A DNA stretch of 64,000 bases from Apostichopus japonicus (Eukaryota > Echinodermata > Holothuroidea > Aspidochirotida > Stichopodidae): assembly GCF_037975245.1 (NCBI RefSeq), contig NC_092572.1:17304269-17368268 (forward strand), written 5' to 3'. Under the pieces are notes generated by a model. That model was not told the origin of the DNA, did not search any database, and worked only from the letters and a program-made list of their open reading frames with translations. The position numbers and the translations under genes are program-made. How positions within the stretch are numbered: the stretch's first letter is position 1; each line of letters starts with the position of its first letter. Positions 22,355 to 34,300 of the stretch are shown here, in pieces.

Positions 22355-22885
22355 AAAGAAGATGGATTAATAATCAATCATGCAAATATGGATTATTTTA
22401 CAACACCTAATTGTAGTCTGGTCATTTGATTGGTCAATTGCTCGTTGATTGCATGCAAAATCCGCTCTATTCCACTCTATGAAATAGAACCATGAGTTAT
22501 ACTTTTTTGGTAGCACTTTTTCAATGGTAAGAGAGCAGAGAAACCTGTCTGTTCAAAACAATCGGTTGCATGAGTGCATTTTACCCATCTTAATATAATA
22601 TGTTGTATAAAACAAATAATGAATGGTTTTCATTCGTGCAATAGTGCAAATATTTCATTCGTTGAAAGATGTAATTTGTTCCATTCAACTCTGCTGTGCC
22701 CCGTTGAATGGAACATTCCATCTTTCAACTCATGAAATATTTGCACTATTGCACTCATTGCACTATTGCACTCAATATTTGTATAATAATCAATCATGCA
22801 AATATGGATTAATAATCAATCATGCAAAGATGGATTAGTAATCAATCACGCAAAGATGCATTAATAATCATCGTTGCTTACAGAT
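22355..22885. repeat. 26-bp tandem repeats around a foldback insertion
   Basis: The unit ATTAATAATCAATCATGCAA-(A/G)ATGG appears near 22367 and about three times at 22785-22865. Between the groups lies a foldback whose arms at 22636-22689 and 22703-22754 (GTGCAATAGTGCAAATATTT, then GAAAGATG and TGTTCCATTCAAC) pair almost completely around a 13-nt loop. This looks like an insertion that split an older short tandem array. Confidence 0.7.
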
Positions 22886-23262
22886 TTCTCTTTTGTTATA
22901 CAACCCACGGGGGAAATGAATTCCACCCCACCAAGATGGGGAATATTTTCACTTTCATTAAATGACGGGTTAACTTTTTCCCCATAAGGTCTGTTCATAC
23001 CACCGTCTCTTATGCTACTGTCGCATTACAGAGCAGACGTCACTTACTCTCTTCATTGGGATCTGGGTAGGAGTTGAAATTTAAGCCCCAATGAATGAGC
23101 TGGAGCTTGTGGATTAAACACCAAATGTTTCATCCCCTACAGCAGTGGGTAGTTTCACTCAACATTCTATTAAAACGAAATGTAGTGTAAGCAATGAAAC
23201 TTGAAATTTTCAACATGTTACATATGACATTTAGACAATCACCAAAGATCAAGTTTACAGTA

Positions 23263-23690
23263 CATGGTCAGGCACCTACCCACCAAGTTTGAACCTGATA
23301 GGACTAACAGTCTTGGACACACTCTTTTGCACAATTTAGACCAATTTTAACTTTAACTCAATTGACCTGTTAACTACAAGCCTTAACAGCTAAATCTGTC
23401 TTGTTTTAAACTTTGTCTCTTCATTCTCTACATATAATGTGGTTTAATGCCTTTGTCCAACAAGTTGGCATGCAGAAAATGGCTAAAAACTAATTTTTAG
23501 ATTTCTTGACCTTCGACCTCTTTGACGTCATCAATCACGCAGGCATGAGTTAACATGGTCAGGCACCCACCCACCAAGCTTGAACTCGACAGGACTTGGG
23601 GTCTAGGAGGAGTTTGCGACATACTTAGTTTTGCTCACTCACTCACGCACGCAGACATACACACGCACACTCACACACTCACATTTTTGA
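23263..23690. repeat. Diverged direct repeat with CA/CACG-rich tail
   Basis: CATGGTCAGGCACC-ACCCACC, then AAG(T/C)TTGAAC and ATAGGAC or ACAGGACTT, occurs at 23263 and at 23552. The second copy ends in an ACTCACGCACGCA and ACACGCACAC stretch (23635-23683). Family not recognised. Confidence 0.6.
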
Positions 23691-23699
23691 TGTGGAGTG

Positions 23700-24193
23700 A
23701 AGTACAATATCTCATCTCCCTATGAGATGAGATCAAAACAAACTCAACACAAGGTCACAAACAGTTCTGCTTTACAGCAAGAAATAGATAGTGGTCTACT
23801 TTAAAATGCACTGTGCAGTTTTCAGTACAGTCAACTGTTTATATTGTAAATTTAAAAATCATACCGTTTAAGCAGCTTATTTTAGCCGCCCACCCCTCCT
23901 CCACTCACCCCCACCCCAAATCGAGCTCTATTAACCTTCCCAATCCTTTACAACTTGAGATAGTTTAAAATGTCGTTACCAAGACACAGCGTTACCTTTC
24001 AACAAGTTACATTTATGGTAAGTAAACATTCAGTTTGGGATTATCCAATATCTTGTCTCAATACATTGCATTTACTTTTCCCAGTCAGTTTCTTATTTTT
24101 GAATTGTTTTACAAAAGAATAAAACATAGATAATATGTTGCCAGCTGACAAAACCTTGCTTAAAATAAAACATGATTAGAGAGTGAAACTTAC
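23700..24193. other. No gene recognised; intronic
   Basis: Lies between two exons of the minus-strand gene. Nothing beyond a CCACCCC-rich patch at 23889-23920. Confidence 0.4.
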
Positions 24194-24325
24194 TTATGAC
24201 TGGTTAAAATGTCCCTGTAACTATCGCTACCACTGGACTCTGTGTTCAGAGATGAGCCATGCTTGTACTCGGACTGAGCCGTATCTCCTAAATTTTCTAT
24301 AGCCACTTTTTGTGGGGAGAATAAA
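24194..24325 (-). CDS. Serine/acid-rich exon of the unidentified LIR-like protein
   Basis: Acceptor CATCTTCCGCTGCAG precedes the exon and an excellent donor GTAAGT starts at 24193. The open frame reads LFSPQKVAIENLGDTAQSEY, KHGSSLNTESSGSDSYRDIL and TSH, entering in phase 2 and leaving in phase 2. Composition matches the downstream exons at 22226-22346 and 17826-18019. Upstream exons were not found with confidence. Reading the other frame gives an implausible hydrophobic chain, which is rejected. Confidence 0.6.
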
Positions 24326-25402
24326 CTGCAGCGGAAGATGAAAGAAAAGAGGACCAACAATGTACACAGACAGAGGGTGAAAGAAGAACAAACAAAACAC
24401 ACTCCATGAACGTAAAAATATGTACGTCAGGAAGCAGGTGGATGGCAAAATACCTCTTGCCGTAATGAGCTTAAAAATCATCCATCACTGATAGCAACAA
24501 CTGCGGTATGCCTTTTAACCCTTTCAATGCCTTAGGTGCCCTCTTGATCATCCTACAACTTTATCATCTAAGTCAGGGCTCTAAGATTGTCCAAAACTCC
24601 AGCAAAATTTGTGCCAAGAGCCAGTAAATATTGAGCAGCTGCAGGAAATGTTAAGGTTTTGATGTACAGTTTTCAAAAAACCACTGAAAAAAAAGTTGCT
24701 CTTAAAATTCTGTCTATTCTACATGTTTTTTCTCACTCTTGAAACCATGACCTTTGGTGCCTTTTCACAAGTGTATGTAAATAGCCTTGTTTTCCTACTA
24801 AAACTACAAAGTTGCCGTAGTGCCCCTGCTATCTCAATGAAAATCAAAGACAATTTCTAATTCTCTCCCTCGAAATAGTGGCTGTGCCCCTCCGGATTCT
24901 TAATGAGAGTACATTAATAAACTGGGTACTTAGGTAAAAACTGCAATTGCTGATTCAAGGCACCAAACTGCATTAAATAAAAGCTTTCAATATATAAATA
25001 TCTCTGCATCCTACCCTGTTGGTTTCTGTTACAGCTTATTGTTGCTCCATTTACTGATACTGTTTATATAATAAACTACTTATTATCGACTTTTGTTTTC
25101 CAAAATATATTCTTGTGTGCAATTACTTCACCGTAATGTTCAACTACCATAGTAGCAGTGTGGTCTAACAGTTGAATGTTAAATGGATTCCAGAGGGGTG
25201 AGAAAGGTAGGGATTTGGGATGGGTACAGTGACAGGACTCGCGGGAGTAAGGATTGGGGAGTACAACAATTACAGCCCATCATATATGGAGGGACTACGC
25301 CTACCTGCGTAAAGAAATATGATGTTTGTCCAGACGAAGAACAGATTTATCCTCTAAACTTGACAAAAATATATATTTATACATAAATATATATATATAT
25401 AT
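24326..25402. other. No gene or element recognised
   Basis: AT-rich sequence with a few short open frames and no repeat structure I can support. Further exons of the minus-strand gene may be here but are too short to call. Confidence 0.4.
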
Positions 25403-25798
25403 GGTAGTTCGTGGAATAGCGACCCATACTTTATTACAGATCAGTACGCCTGACGATTGCTGTACAACTACTTGTACAAGAGTGAAACTCTGATTAGCAA
25501 TGGACTCTTAATAATTTAATGTTTATTACAATATATATATATATCAATATATATATATATATCATGCTCTACTTCGGTATTGAGCCCTCTCACCGTTGAT
25601 AGTATTTTAGCTATATTTGATAGTTTGGCTCCTGAACCTCGGTTGAGCACTCTACTTACTAACAGCAGTACATGCTTTTACAGCTTACAGTAGTATGGAA
25701 CGATACAACATGAACTACTCGGGCAAGAACATTCCTTTGCCATCAACTAGAGAATACTTGAAAAGACTGCTAGAGATGACAGAGAAGCTGATAAACGG

Positions 25799-26338
25799 AT
25801 GCGATGGAGAGCATTATTTATCCTGGCCGACACTGACACCGATGCGGAAACGAGTGACACAAGCCGTGACGAGGATAACACCGCCACCACCGATGCATAC
25901 GGGCTAAAATCGAGATGCGTCCCACCACAAATCCCGGAGTTGGTCTCATCCGAGTCCGATATGCTGGAAATGGTCGAGAACATTAAGTTCAAGGAAGTGA
26001 CGGAGAAGTTCCTGTCCAACCTCAAGAAGTACATAGAAAACATCACATCCTCTAAAGAAATCTTCGTAGAGGCGGACAAAACCAGGAACATGTACAAGAT
26101 GGACCCCGCCAAATACGGTGGGTTGCTAACTGTAAACATATCTCAGAAATACAAATATGCGGACCGCAACACCGCCACCGAAATAGACAATGAATACACA
26201 AGTCTAGCTGACAAATTAAAAATAGGTAACCGAATAAATAAAACTGGACCCAAAACGGCTTTCGTGACAATCAAGGACCACAAAGAAATTTTTCAAGATA
26301 ACACAAAATGCAGGCTAATAAACACACAAAAAAACTGA
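25799..26338 (+). pseudogene. Penelope-like protein, N-terminal part
   Basis: A 179-codon frame with MRWRALFILADTD near its start, then KFKEVTEKFLSNLKKYIENI, EADKTRNMYKMDPAKYGGLL and FVTIKDHKEIFQDNTKCRLI. The DKTRN-Y-L/M-P-Y and KDHK blocks are the N-terminal and first RT blocks seen in this Penelope-like group. An ATG-led stretch in another frame (25695-25795, ending LPSTREYLKRLLEMTE) is the true beginning, separated by a frameshift. The frame ends at TGA just past the last block. Confidence 0.7.
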
Positions 26339-26534
26339 AATGGGACGAGTGAGCAAGGCCATGCTTGACCACATAAATGTAAACATACCACAAGCGTACT
26401 GGAATGGATTAAAAATATACAGGAAAAGAGCAGTCTCACCTTTCTGGTCTTCGATATTGTTGATTTTTACCCTTCAATAAGAAAGGATCTCATACCCAAA
26501 TGTCTAGCATGGGCCAAAGCATACACCAGAATCA

Positions 26535-27431
26535 GTGATACTGAATACAAGACTATCATGCACGCAAGGTGATCTCTCCTTCACGATCACAAGGGCAAAA
26601 GAGAAGAGAGACACAGGTAACCAATTCTACGTCTCAATGGGTGCATTTGACAAAGCGGAAGTTTGTAAATTGGTGGGACTATTCATTTTGAACCAACTGA
26701 AGAAAAACCCTGATATCACTCGTTTGGGACTATACAGGGACGATTGGCTACCAGTAATGAGGTCATGCTCAGGCAGCAAAGCAGACAGAATACGAAAAGC
26801 CCTAATCAAGATCGTTCATACATGTGGACTAAAAATCACTGTCCAAACGAACTTGAAAACAGTCAACTTCCTTGACGTCACTTTGAACATGAATACCAGA
26901 GAGTACCAGCCCTACAGAAAACCAATCTACATAAGCCAACACTCGAACCACCCGCCCGCAATAATAAAGAACATACCGCCAGCCATCGAAAGAACAGTCT
27001 CTGGTCTATTATCTAACCAGGACACATTCAAGAAAGCAGCACCCACCTACAATCATGCCCTCCGGTCAGCTGGATACAACTATACTATCAAATACCAAAA
27101 CAAGGAAAACAAAAACACCAAACAGAACAAGAAACGCAGGTCAAGAAAAATCACATGGTACAACCCCACATACAGCAAAAACGTAAAGACCAACTTTGCA
27201 GCGGACTTCCTAAAACTCATCGACAAGCAATTCCCACAGACCAACAAGCTACACAAAATCTTCAACAGATCAACAGCCAAAATAAAGTTACAGCTGTATG
27301 AGAAACATGCAACAGATCACCAAGTCACACAACTCAAAGGTCATGAAAGAAACGAGCCAACCCCTCCAGGAAAAGACATGCAACTGCCGAGAAGTAGACA
27401 GTTGCCCACTTCGCGGCAACTGCTTGGTTAA
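26535..27431 (+). pseudogene. Penelope-like reverse transcriptase, C-terminal part
   Basis: The frame contains GLYRDDWLPVMRSCSGSKAD, the catalytic YRDD block with Trp where Gly is usual, then LKITVQTNLKTVNFLDVTL and PIYISQHSNHPPAIIKNIP, all typical of Penelope-like RT palm and thumb. A Lys/Asn-rich linker follows. The motif A sequence FDIVDFYPSI just upstream is in a different frame. The RT copies the element's RNA at a nicked target in the nucleus. Confidence 0.8.
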
Positions 27432-27852
27432 TGACGTCATTTACAAAGCCACCGCCACGTCAGGAACCGACAACGCGTCATACATAGGCCTCACGAGCGG
27501 AGAATTTAAGAAGAGATACAACAACCACACCAAATCATTCCAACATGACCGATATAAGAAAGAAACGGAACTCTCTAAACACATCTGGCAACTCAAGGAG
27601 AAAAAAGCTGAATATTCAATACACTGGGAAATTGTGTCACAGTCCAAACGCACAAGCGGCAGTCTGGTCTATGCAATCTTTGCAAAGAAAAGCTCCAAAT
27701 TACCACCCTCAAAGGCAACACGCTCAACTAGAGAAGCGAGCTCATCTCTACCTGTAGACATGGCAACAGACACAAAAGGAAACCACCCAGCCGTGTCAAA
27801 CCCAAATGGTAGTTCGTGGAATAGCAACCCATACTTTATTACGGATCAGTAG
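27298..27852 (+). pseudogene. GIY-YIG endonuclease domain of Penelope-like element
   Basis: Overlaps the end of the RT frame. A Cys cluster (CNCREVDSCPLRGNC) leads into VIYKATATSG, then ASYIGLTSGEFKKRYNNH, the GIY-YIG core with its conserved Arg, and KETELSKHIWQL. This is the C-terminal endonuclease of Penelope-like elements. The final catalytic Glu/Asn region is scrambled (KRTSGSLVYAIFAKK), and the frame runs into the 3' direct repeat before stopping. Confidence 0.8.
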
Positions 27853-27908
27853 GCCTGACGATCGCTGAACTCCGAGCAGCAATGGACTCGAAATAATTAA
27901 CGTTTATT

Positions 27909-27911
<3 letters not shown>

Positions 27912-27969
<58 letters not shown>

Positions 27970-28050
27970 ATAATATATATATATATATATATAGATAAAT
28001 ATATATCTATAATATATATAGATATAGATATATATATATACAGATATATG

Positions 28051-28087
<37 letters not shown>

Positions 28088-28135
28088 TATATGCAGTATA
28101 TATACATATATATATATATATATACAAGTAATGCC
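27912..28135. repeat. (TA)n microsatellite
   Basis: Nearly continuous TA with ATAGATA and ACAGATATAT interruptions. It follows the 3' direct repeat of the Penelope-like element. Open frames rich in Tyr and Ile here are artefacts. Confidence 0.9.
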
Positions 28136-28830
28136 GTATTATATTCAGATTACTCATACACCTCGTGTATATAGGTTATGCATGACATATTTGCATATCA
28201 TATATTTATAAATAGTAACTAATGTATATGTTACTATAATCATTAAATATAATTTTGTCCGGCATCGCTTTCTGTATGATGTTGTAACGTTCGGCAAGCT
28301 CATAAACATATATATATTATTAATATTAGACCTTGGTTTTGTAGGTGGGAGTATACAAATGTATGAACCGGGCGGCTGTCAGCAGTGCACGAGGAAGCAC
28401 ATACAAATCACTTTCACCCACATAGGGCCCAGCTAGTAACGTAGTAAATACACATGATGTTGAGGAATCTGCGCGCAAGTATTAAATCAGCATCATTTCG
28501 AGCGTGAGCAAATATGATTTTTTTTTGTCTCTGGTTGAAAGGTTAGCAGAGCTTGTCGCAAAACAAGTTTTGAAGGTCATCGGGAAAAATTAGTTTCAAG
28601 GTTGAGCCTGAACTTAAGAAGTGTATCAAAGTTACTTGTTAGGCTCACTTTATTGTAAGTTGGGCCCACTATTAGTATCTGTCGAATGCAAGTCAGGTCT
28701 TGAGATAGTTAATCCAGCGTAACGTTGCAGCATTAAATAGCTCCTCGTGATTATTAGAGCTGTTTGGCAATGATATAGTGTGAGTTTACAGTATTAAACT
28801 GTTTACCTATTTTAGCCATGTATATCCTAC
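28136..28830. other. No gene recognised
   Basis: AT-rich unique sequence without repeat structure or supported exons. Confidence 0.4.
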
Positions 28831-28957
28831 CATGTAGTCACACAGTGTCTGTATAATATGTCTTCTTTCTCTGTCATTAGGCATTCTTTCTGCTTTTAGT
28901 CTTCCCTCAAGCACTAGTAGCAGCCTTGGAATTTTGAACTTCTTTGGCCGTTGATTC
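28831..28957 (-). CDS. Possible exon, SAMD3-like C-terminal region
   Basis: Acceptor TTTTCTATCAAAATAG and donor GTAGGA bound a 127-nt frame that reads NQRPKKFKIPRLLLVLEGRL, KAERMPNDRERRHIIQTLCD and YM. The pattern of a basic stretch, L--RL, then R-R-(E/H)-I-(I/V)--L-DYM is reminiscent of the region after the SAM domain in invertebrate SAMD3-like proteins. Without splicing it ends VGYTWLK-stop. One exon alone cannot identify the gene. Confidence 0.35.
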
Positions 28958-29231
28958 CTATTTTGATAGAAAACAAACAAACCACACTGTTGATTGTTCA
29001 TAGTTTCAACTTATCAAATATAGTTTCTGTGATTCAACTAATGGCATTCTATGCTGACCAAATGATGGTAAAATAAAAGTACTAACAAGTTTTTAAATTG
29101 TTTGTTAACAGGTGTTGGACTTCTGAAAATGTTTATGATTCTTATGCGGTCAAATAAAATGTCCTACACATAGACACACAACATTGCTCAACCAATTGCT
29201 GAATACTAGTCGGCATGATAAAAGGGTCTGT

Positions 29232-29340
29232 GGTAGTATACACCTATTAAATGCCCCAATACACACTACATCAAAAAGTAATGTGATCCCTTAAACTATT
29301 TAGCTCTCACAAGCTTAATGCAACCAATAACTGGATAGCT
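29232..29340 (+). mobile_element. Fragment of the GGTRGCATAC repeat family
   Basis: GGTAGTATACACCTATTAAA begins a stretch that parallels 42072-42190 (AGTAATGTG, then TAACTGGATAGCTG or CACCGGATAGCTG). It breaks off at a G run at 29346. Confidence 0.55.
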
Positions 29341-29415
29341 GACAAGGGGGGGGGGTGGGTGTGGGGGGTGTCTCACCCCCGAACTTGATAAAACTGACGA
29401 TAGTTGGAAAATTGG

Positions 29416-29448
29416 AGTGCGACAGTTGGAATTTCCAACTGTCGCACT
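29416..29448. repeat. 33-bp perfect palindrome
   Basis: AGTGCGACAGTTGGAA (29416-29431), one T, then TTCCAACTGTCGCACT. It could be a cruciform-forming site or a head-to-head pair of terminal repeats left after excision. Confidence 0.85.
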
Positions 29449-29651
29449 ACAGTTTATCTAGGCCTATTCATATATTCCTGTGATTGTGAATGACCTAAAA
29501 ATTGAAAAATTTCGGTCAAAATTGGCCTTTAATCAGTCATATTTACCACGTTTGTCTTGCAACTTTAATAAATTGTATCTCGCGATTCTTATACTCCACC
29601 ACACAAAACTTGGTATGATTTTGAATACTCAAAAAAAATGCCTAATAGAAC

Positions 29652-29930
29652 TACCGTCATAGGCGTAGGGGCCCAATATGATTTGGGGGGGCTGATTTGG
29701 GAAAAATATAACCAAAATTGTTCACGTTTTGCGTGTTACACATGTCAATGTGCATATCATATAGTCATGCACCGGTTTTTACATTGCATGCCAATAACAT
29801 GCAATCATATGCTGTGTTATTACCCTTCCATATTGGTTAGAATTATTGGGGAAGTCAATACAATATTTATGGTAATAATAATATCAGTTTAACCATTGAA
29901 AAACACATTGCAAATTATCTTACTTTCAGT
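29652..29930 (+). mobile_element. hAT-like fragment shared with 13961-14290
   Basis: GGCGTAGGGGCCCAATATGA, AATGTGCATATCATATAG, ATGCCAATAACATGCAATCA and ATATCAGTTTAACCATTG all recur in order in the element at 13961-14290. The start resembles a CAGGCGTAGGRGCC hAT end. No matching right end was found. Confidence 0.6.
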
Positions 29931-31375
29931 AGGTAAAAAAAAAAAAACATTTGGTTGGGGAGGCTAATAACTTTGTGAAGTGAGCGCCAGTGGAGACAAA
30001 TGTATCGAAAAAAAGTTCAGAACAAAAGTGCAGTCAGTCGCGAAAGACGCCACTGAATAGGTAGGTCACTAGGAAATTGTTATATTTTAATGGGTAAAAG
30101 GAAAGATATGTTTGGTAGGCGTGCAACAACATTGAAGCCAGGTAACAGGTTCGGTTTTACAGCTCGTACAGCTGATGCCAACCGCACTGGTGACATGCCT
30201 ACCCCTTCTGATGTGGCACCTATTCCTCTTGCAAACTTAGATATGAAGAATTTGTGGGACTTGGCTTAAAGGTTGTGTTTGGATGCATTCTCTGAAGATA
30301 CAAAGGTACTGCAAGCTCTTGCCCATCTACAAAGGTTTAAACCAAGAAGCAAACCTGGCAAGAATCCCACAGAACTTAACATTGTACAGCAGTTAGGCTT
30401 GCATCAGATGTAGATCAGTTCAAGTGCAGCTCATAGATTGCTCAGCAGCATCTCTCTTCCCAGTCCCGCTGTCAGAACACTGCAAAAGTCAGCCAACCAG
30501 TTTGGACCTGCAATAGAAGAAATGAATGAAAATGATGTCAGAAAAGGGGTGTATAAAGAAGACACTGCAACTGCATGGCCTCTCAAAAGACTCTCCAATT
30601 TTTGCAGAATATGATCGTCAATATCATACCTGTCTGCGTAATGCAAAAAGTAAGACTCCATTTGTTCGTGCAAGCCAATACAGAGATGTAATTGTTGAGA
30701 ATGTCACCATGGATAAATTTAATTTTGATTACAATCACAGTAACAACTGTAAACTTAATTGGTGAAATGAATAGAAGAAGGGGTCACAAGTTGCAATTTC
30801 CAGGCAATGAGGGCTGTTTAGTAAAGATGCCAATGTCAAAGATGAACAGAATGGTGGAAAGATTTGTGCATCCATATTACTTACTGGTAAGAACCAACTA
30901 AAGGAGAAGTGCCTAACAACTGATGCTGATGGCAAGGCATGTAAAGGGTTCACTGGTACAATGGCCGCAGCTACTCATTCTGAAACAGAGAACCATATGC
31001 TGTTAGACCAAGTTCACCTACTCAAGTCACTCCGCAGAGCACTGGCTAAAGCAGTACTCTCCTCTGATATGTTACCTGCACAAACTGTGACTAGGAAGCA
31101 CTTGATACAAAAGTGCATTGCAGAGGACTTGACCTGCCTTTTACTGGCAGAGGTGACTACTTGCAGGAATTAAAGCCCTCAAATACGACCACTGCAAAGT
31201 TGTGAAGGCTTTATCAAAATGTTAAGACTGCCTTGCAAATTGCTACATTGGAAATCATTCACATTGCCCAAAGCATTCATTTGTATGCAAGAGGGGCAGG
31301 AAGTACACATTTCCATTCATGCCAAATGCTACAAAGAGATCTCTGTTAATATCCCACACTGACAGCACACAACTA

Positions 31376-34300
31376 CAGTACTGATTTCGCTTAACTCCCG
31401 TTGAAAAAAAAATCAAAGATCGATAAAAAAGGTTGAAAATCGATAAAAAACAAATAATTTCATTAAGATTTAGACTACTGCAGGCACGGTTGTCAACGTA
31501 GTTTCAACAAAATTTCCACGAAAGTTATCGCAATCAACAACGGCAAAGGCAATTCTAGACATATCAAGGTTGTGACCTACGTTGAATCCTTAGTGTAACT
31601 ACAGCCGTTTTCAGACTATACCAGAAGTGGCCAAGGAATTTTACAAACGTTGCAAAAGTTTGATTGTATATAAGACAGAGTAAGTTCTGTACTAGGTGTT
31701 TGAAAAATTATTTGGCTAGGATAATAAAAACTGGTCTTGGTTGATCGTAACAAGTACTTAAGTTATAGGCTGCTATTAAACTAAGATAAGTTTAAGTAAC
31801 TCACCAATGAACGCAGCGTCAGAAAAACAAGAAATAAAAAAAAATTTACACAATGAAACAGTCGTAGCTGGATATCAAAGAGATCTTTTTTTCCAATAAA
31901 TTCCTGTGTTACTTGACGTACTACAGTACCGTTTACCGCACTCACTTTCAAACCAAAAAATCTCCCCCCGGCTTCAATGCACGCAAAATAAAAAACATCC
32001 TGTTACTTTCCCCCTAACCCAGCTACTGTAAGTTGCCCGCGAATGCAGATGGACTGCCCTGGTAATTAAGGTCGCAGCCTTCGTCTGGGCCACCTACACT
32101 ATTCTGCTTACATGTGCATTCCCTACCCTGGATATCCCCAGCGACCAAAAGTTTTTTGAGAGGCCTAGTCCAATCATAAACCTGGCTTTGTCAAATTCAC
32201 GCCTACCATCTGTTAATTAGCATAGTATTTATCTTCGTGGGGGGTTTAGCACTGCAGAACCTTTGGCTGGCTTACTCTAGAAGCAAACATTACTTTGCCC
32301 CTACTGTTCATAATGGAATGGATGCTACCTGTAACTAAGTTAATTGAAAACCAAATATTCATTCATATATATAAGTAGAACAATCCAGCAGGGATAGAAA
32401 GTTTATCTTGAATAAACCAATCAGAAGTTGTGCTATTAATAAAACTTGAAAACACCTGGCCAGCAAAAGAGTTGCAAACAATTGTTTCCATGACTACTAA
32501 GAAAATAAAGCAGTGGCTTGGGCCCAAGTTGGGGAGAAACCTGTGGAAAATGAATATATTTTCATTGCTTATTTGAGTATTGTATATTGGGAAGAGCTGA
32601 TCGAACATTACTGGGGAGGGCTTTCAACTGGCCTGACGGCATGTAAATTTAATTTAATGAGAAGGGGGTTTTTATGAGTCTCCCGGTATGCGTCACATGA
32701 GAAGTAAATGTTTTGTTTTTCGATTTTATCATCATTTTTCAAGTGGAACAGCTCATGAAATCATATCAATCAAATATCCTTCCTTAGTTTTACTAATCAG
32801 GAATGTTTGACAAGGCATGCAATGCATCATTCAAAAATGTAATTTTAAACTAGAATTGAAAATGAACGACATAAAACAATATTTGTGAAGCGTGTGGAGC
32901 ACAACTTTGAATATTCGTTGTGAAAGAAAACATAATGAACAATGTTTACTGCGTAAATAAATGTTGCGGAACTGGTATAGAGAAATTACGTACTGCAGCT
33001 TACATCAGAGAAGCTCATAAATGACACAGGTGGATAGAGCGCATCAAAATTCGGTTAAGGAAATCCCTACCCAGCTGACAAAAGTCGATATCTCCTTCCG
33101 TTTTTGAGTTATAAGCGATTTTGTGTTTTTGCGATATGGTTTTCAGTATATTTTCATTCAATAAAGTCGTTTTTTTTTGTGTGTTATAAGGGTGTGACCT
33201 AACGGATATTTCACTAACCATTTAACCGTATAACCTGCCGGTAGGTTAAACTTTTAAACGCTGTTTCCCGATTGCGGCTTTTTCGACGTAATGTCACTCA
33301 ACTTTTAATGAAAATAGGACATTATGAGTACAATAATTTAGGTTTTTTTTTTCAAAAAAGTAGCAATTCAGGCAACAAGACAACGATCAATGTATGTTTA
33401 TTACTAATTAGGCCCAATAATATTGCGAACATTACGTGAAATAATTGATGAAAAGAATAACACACCTGATCAGTATATCGTGGTCTTCAGAAGTTCAGAT
33501 CACTGAATTTATATAATTCGGCCTTCGGCAACATCGTAAGTTTTGAAGAAAAAAAACAATATATTTGTCTATCTATCACAAGATTTTAAACAAAAACTCG
33601 CCTAACTTAGATAAACTTACCCACCTTTCCTGCTTACTCATTAAAAGTCATGTTTAGAAAACAAATTACGCACGCATGTGTTTTGCGATGGGTTGTAGCA
33701 GCCTCCGATTTCATTTTCTTTCTCTTGTGTCACAAACATGATACAGTACTTTACATTTGATACAAAAGTTTCTTCAACAACAGCTTCCCAAAATTGGTGT
33801 CGCAATAGGTTAAATTTTAACCGCGCAGCGCAGTACCATTCATAATTTGCATATTACACCAAAATTTACACTCGGCATCCAGATGGCGGAAGAATGTAAC
33901 ATCATGTTCAATGTGTTGTGTCGTTCCCATGGTGCGATGAACTTGGGCAAGTTCAAATGTCAATGACCTACTTATGTTCTATGACCAATGTCAGTGGGAA
34001 TTATGTGTGTAAAAACTTGAATTTTTTCCATGTGTTATATAGAAGTTTTACGTAAGCGGAGCGAATTTTTGGGCGGCTTGTTGATTGTGAGGAAGCACTT
34101 ATCTAAGCATCAATATTTGTGAAAAATATCGTAAGGTTTATCATTTTCATTCATATTCTGTTATGTTTGCCGCAATCCCGCCCCGATGCATGCACAGTAT
34201 AATACCATGTGTGGAAAAAATGGCCGTATACGTGCGGACCTGAGAGAGCAAACTGGCCTTGTGTTGTTAATGTTATTACGATACTTTCTAGAACGACCAT

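Larger units (their letters stand above)
25403..27915 (+). mobile_element. Penelope-like element with direct terminal repeats
   Basis: GGTAGTTCGTGGAATAGC, then ACCCATACTTTATTAC, opens at 25403 and again at 27808; both copies end in GTTTATTACAATATATAT. These 110-150-bp direct repeats resemble the pseudo-LTRs of Penelope-like retroelements. Between them lie an N-terminal region (from about 25713), an RT palm (FDIVDFYPSI near 26448, YRDD near 26740) and a GIY-YIG endonuclease (27298-27852). Frameshifts near 25795, 26335 and 26550 make it inactive. Both ends abut TA tracts. Confidence 0.85.

Noticed and set aside
27897-28157. Tyr/Ile-rich open frames
   Set aside because: Translation of a TA microsatellite.
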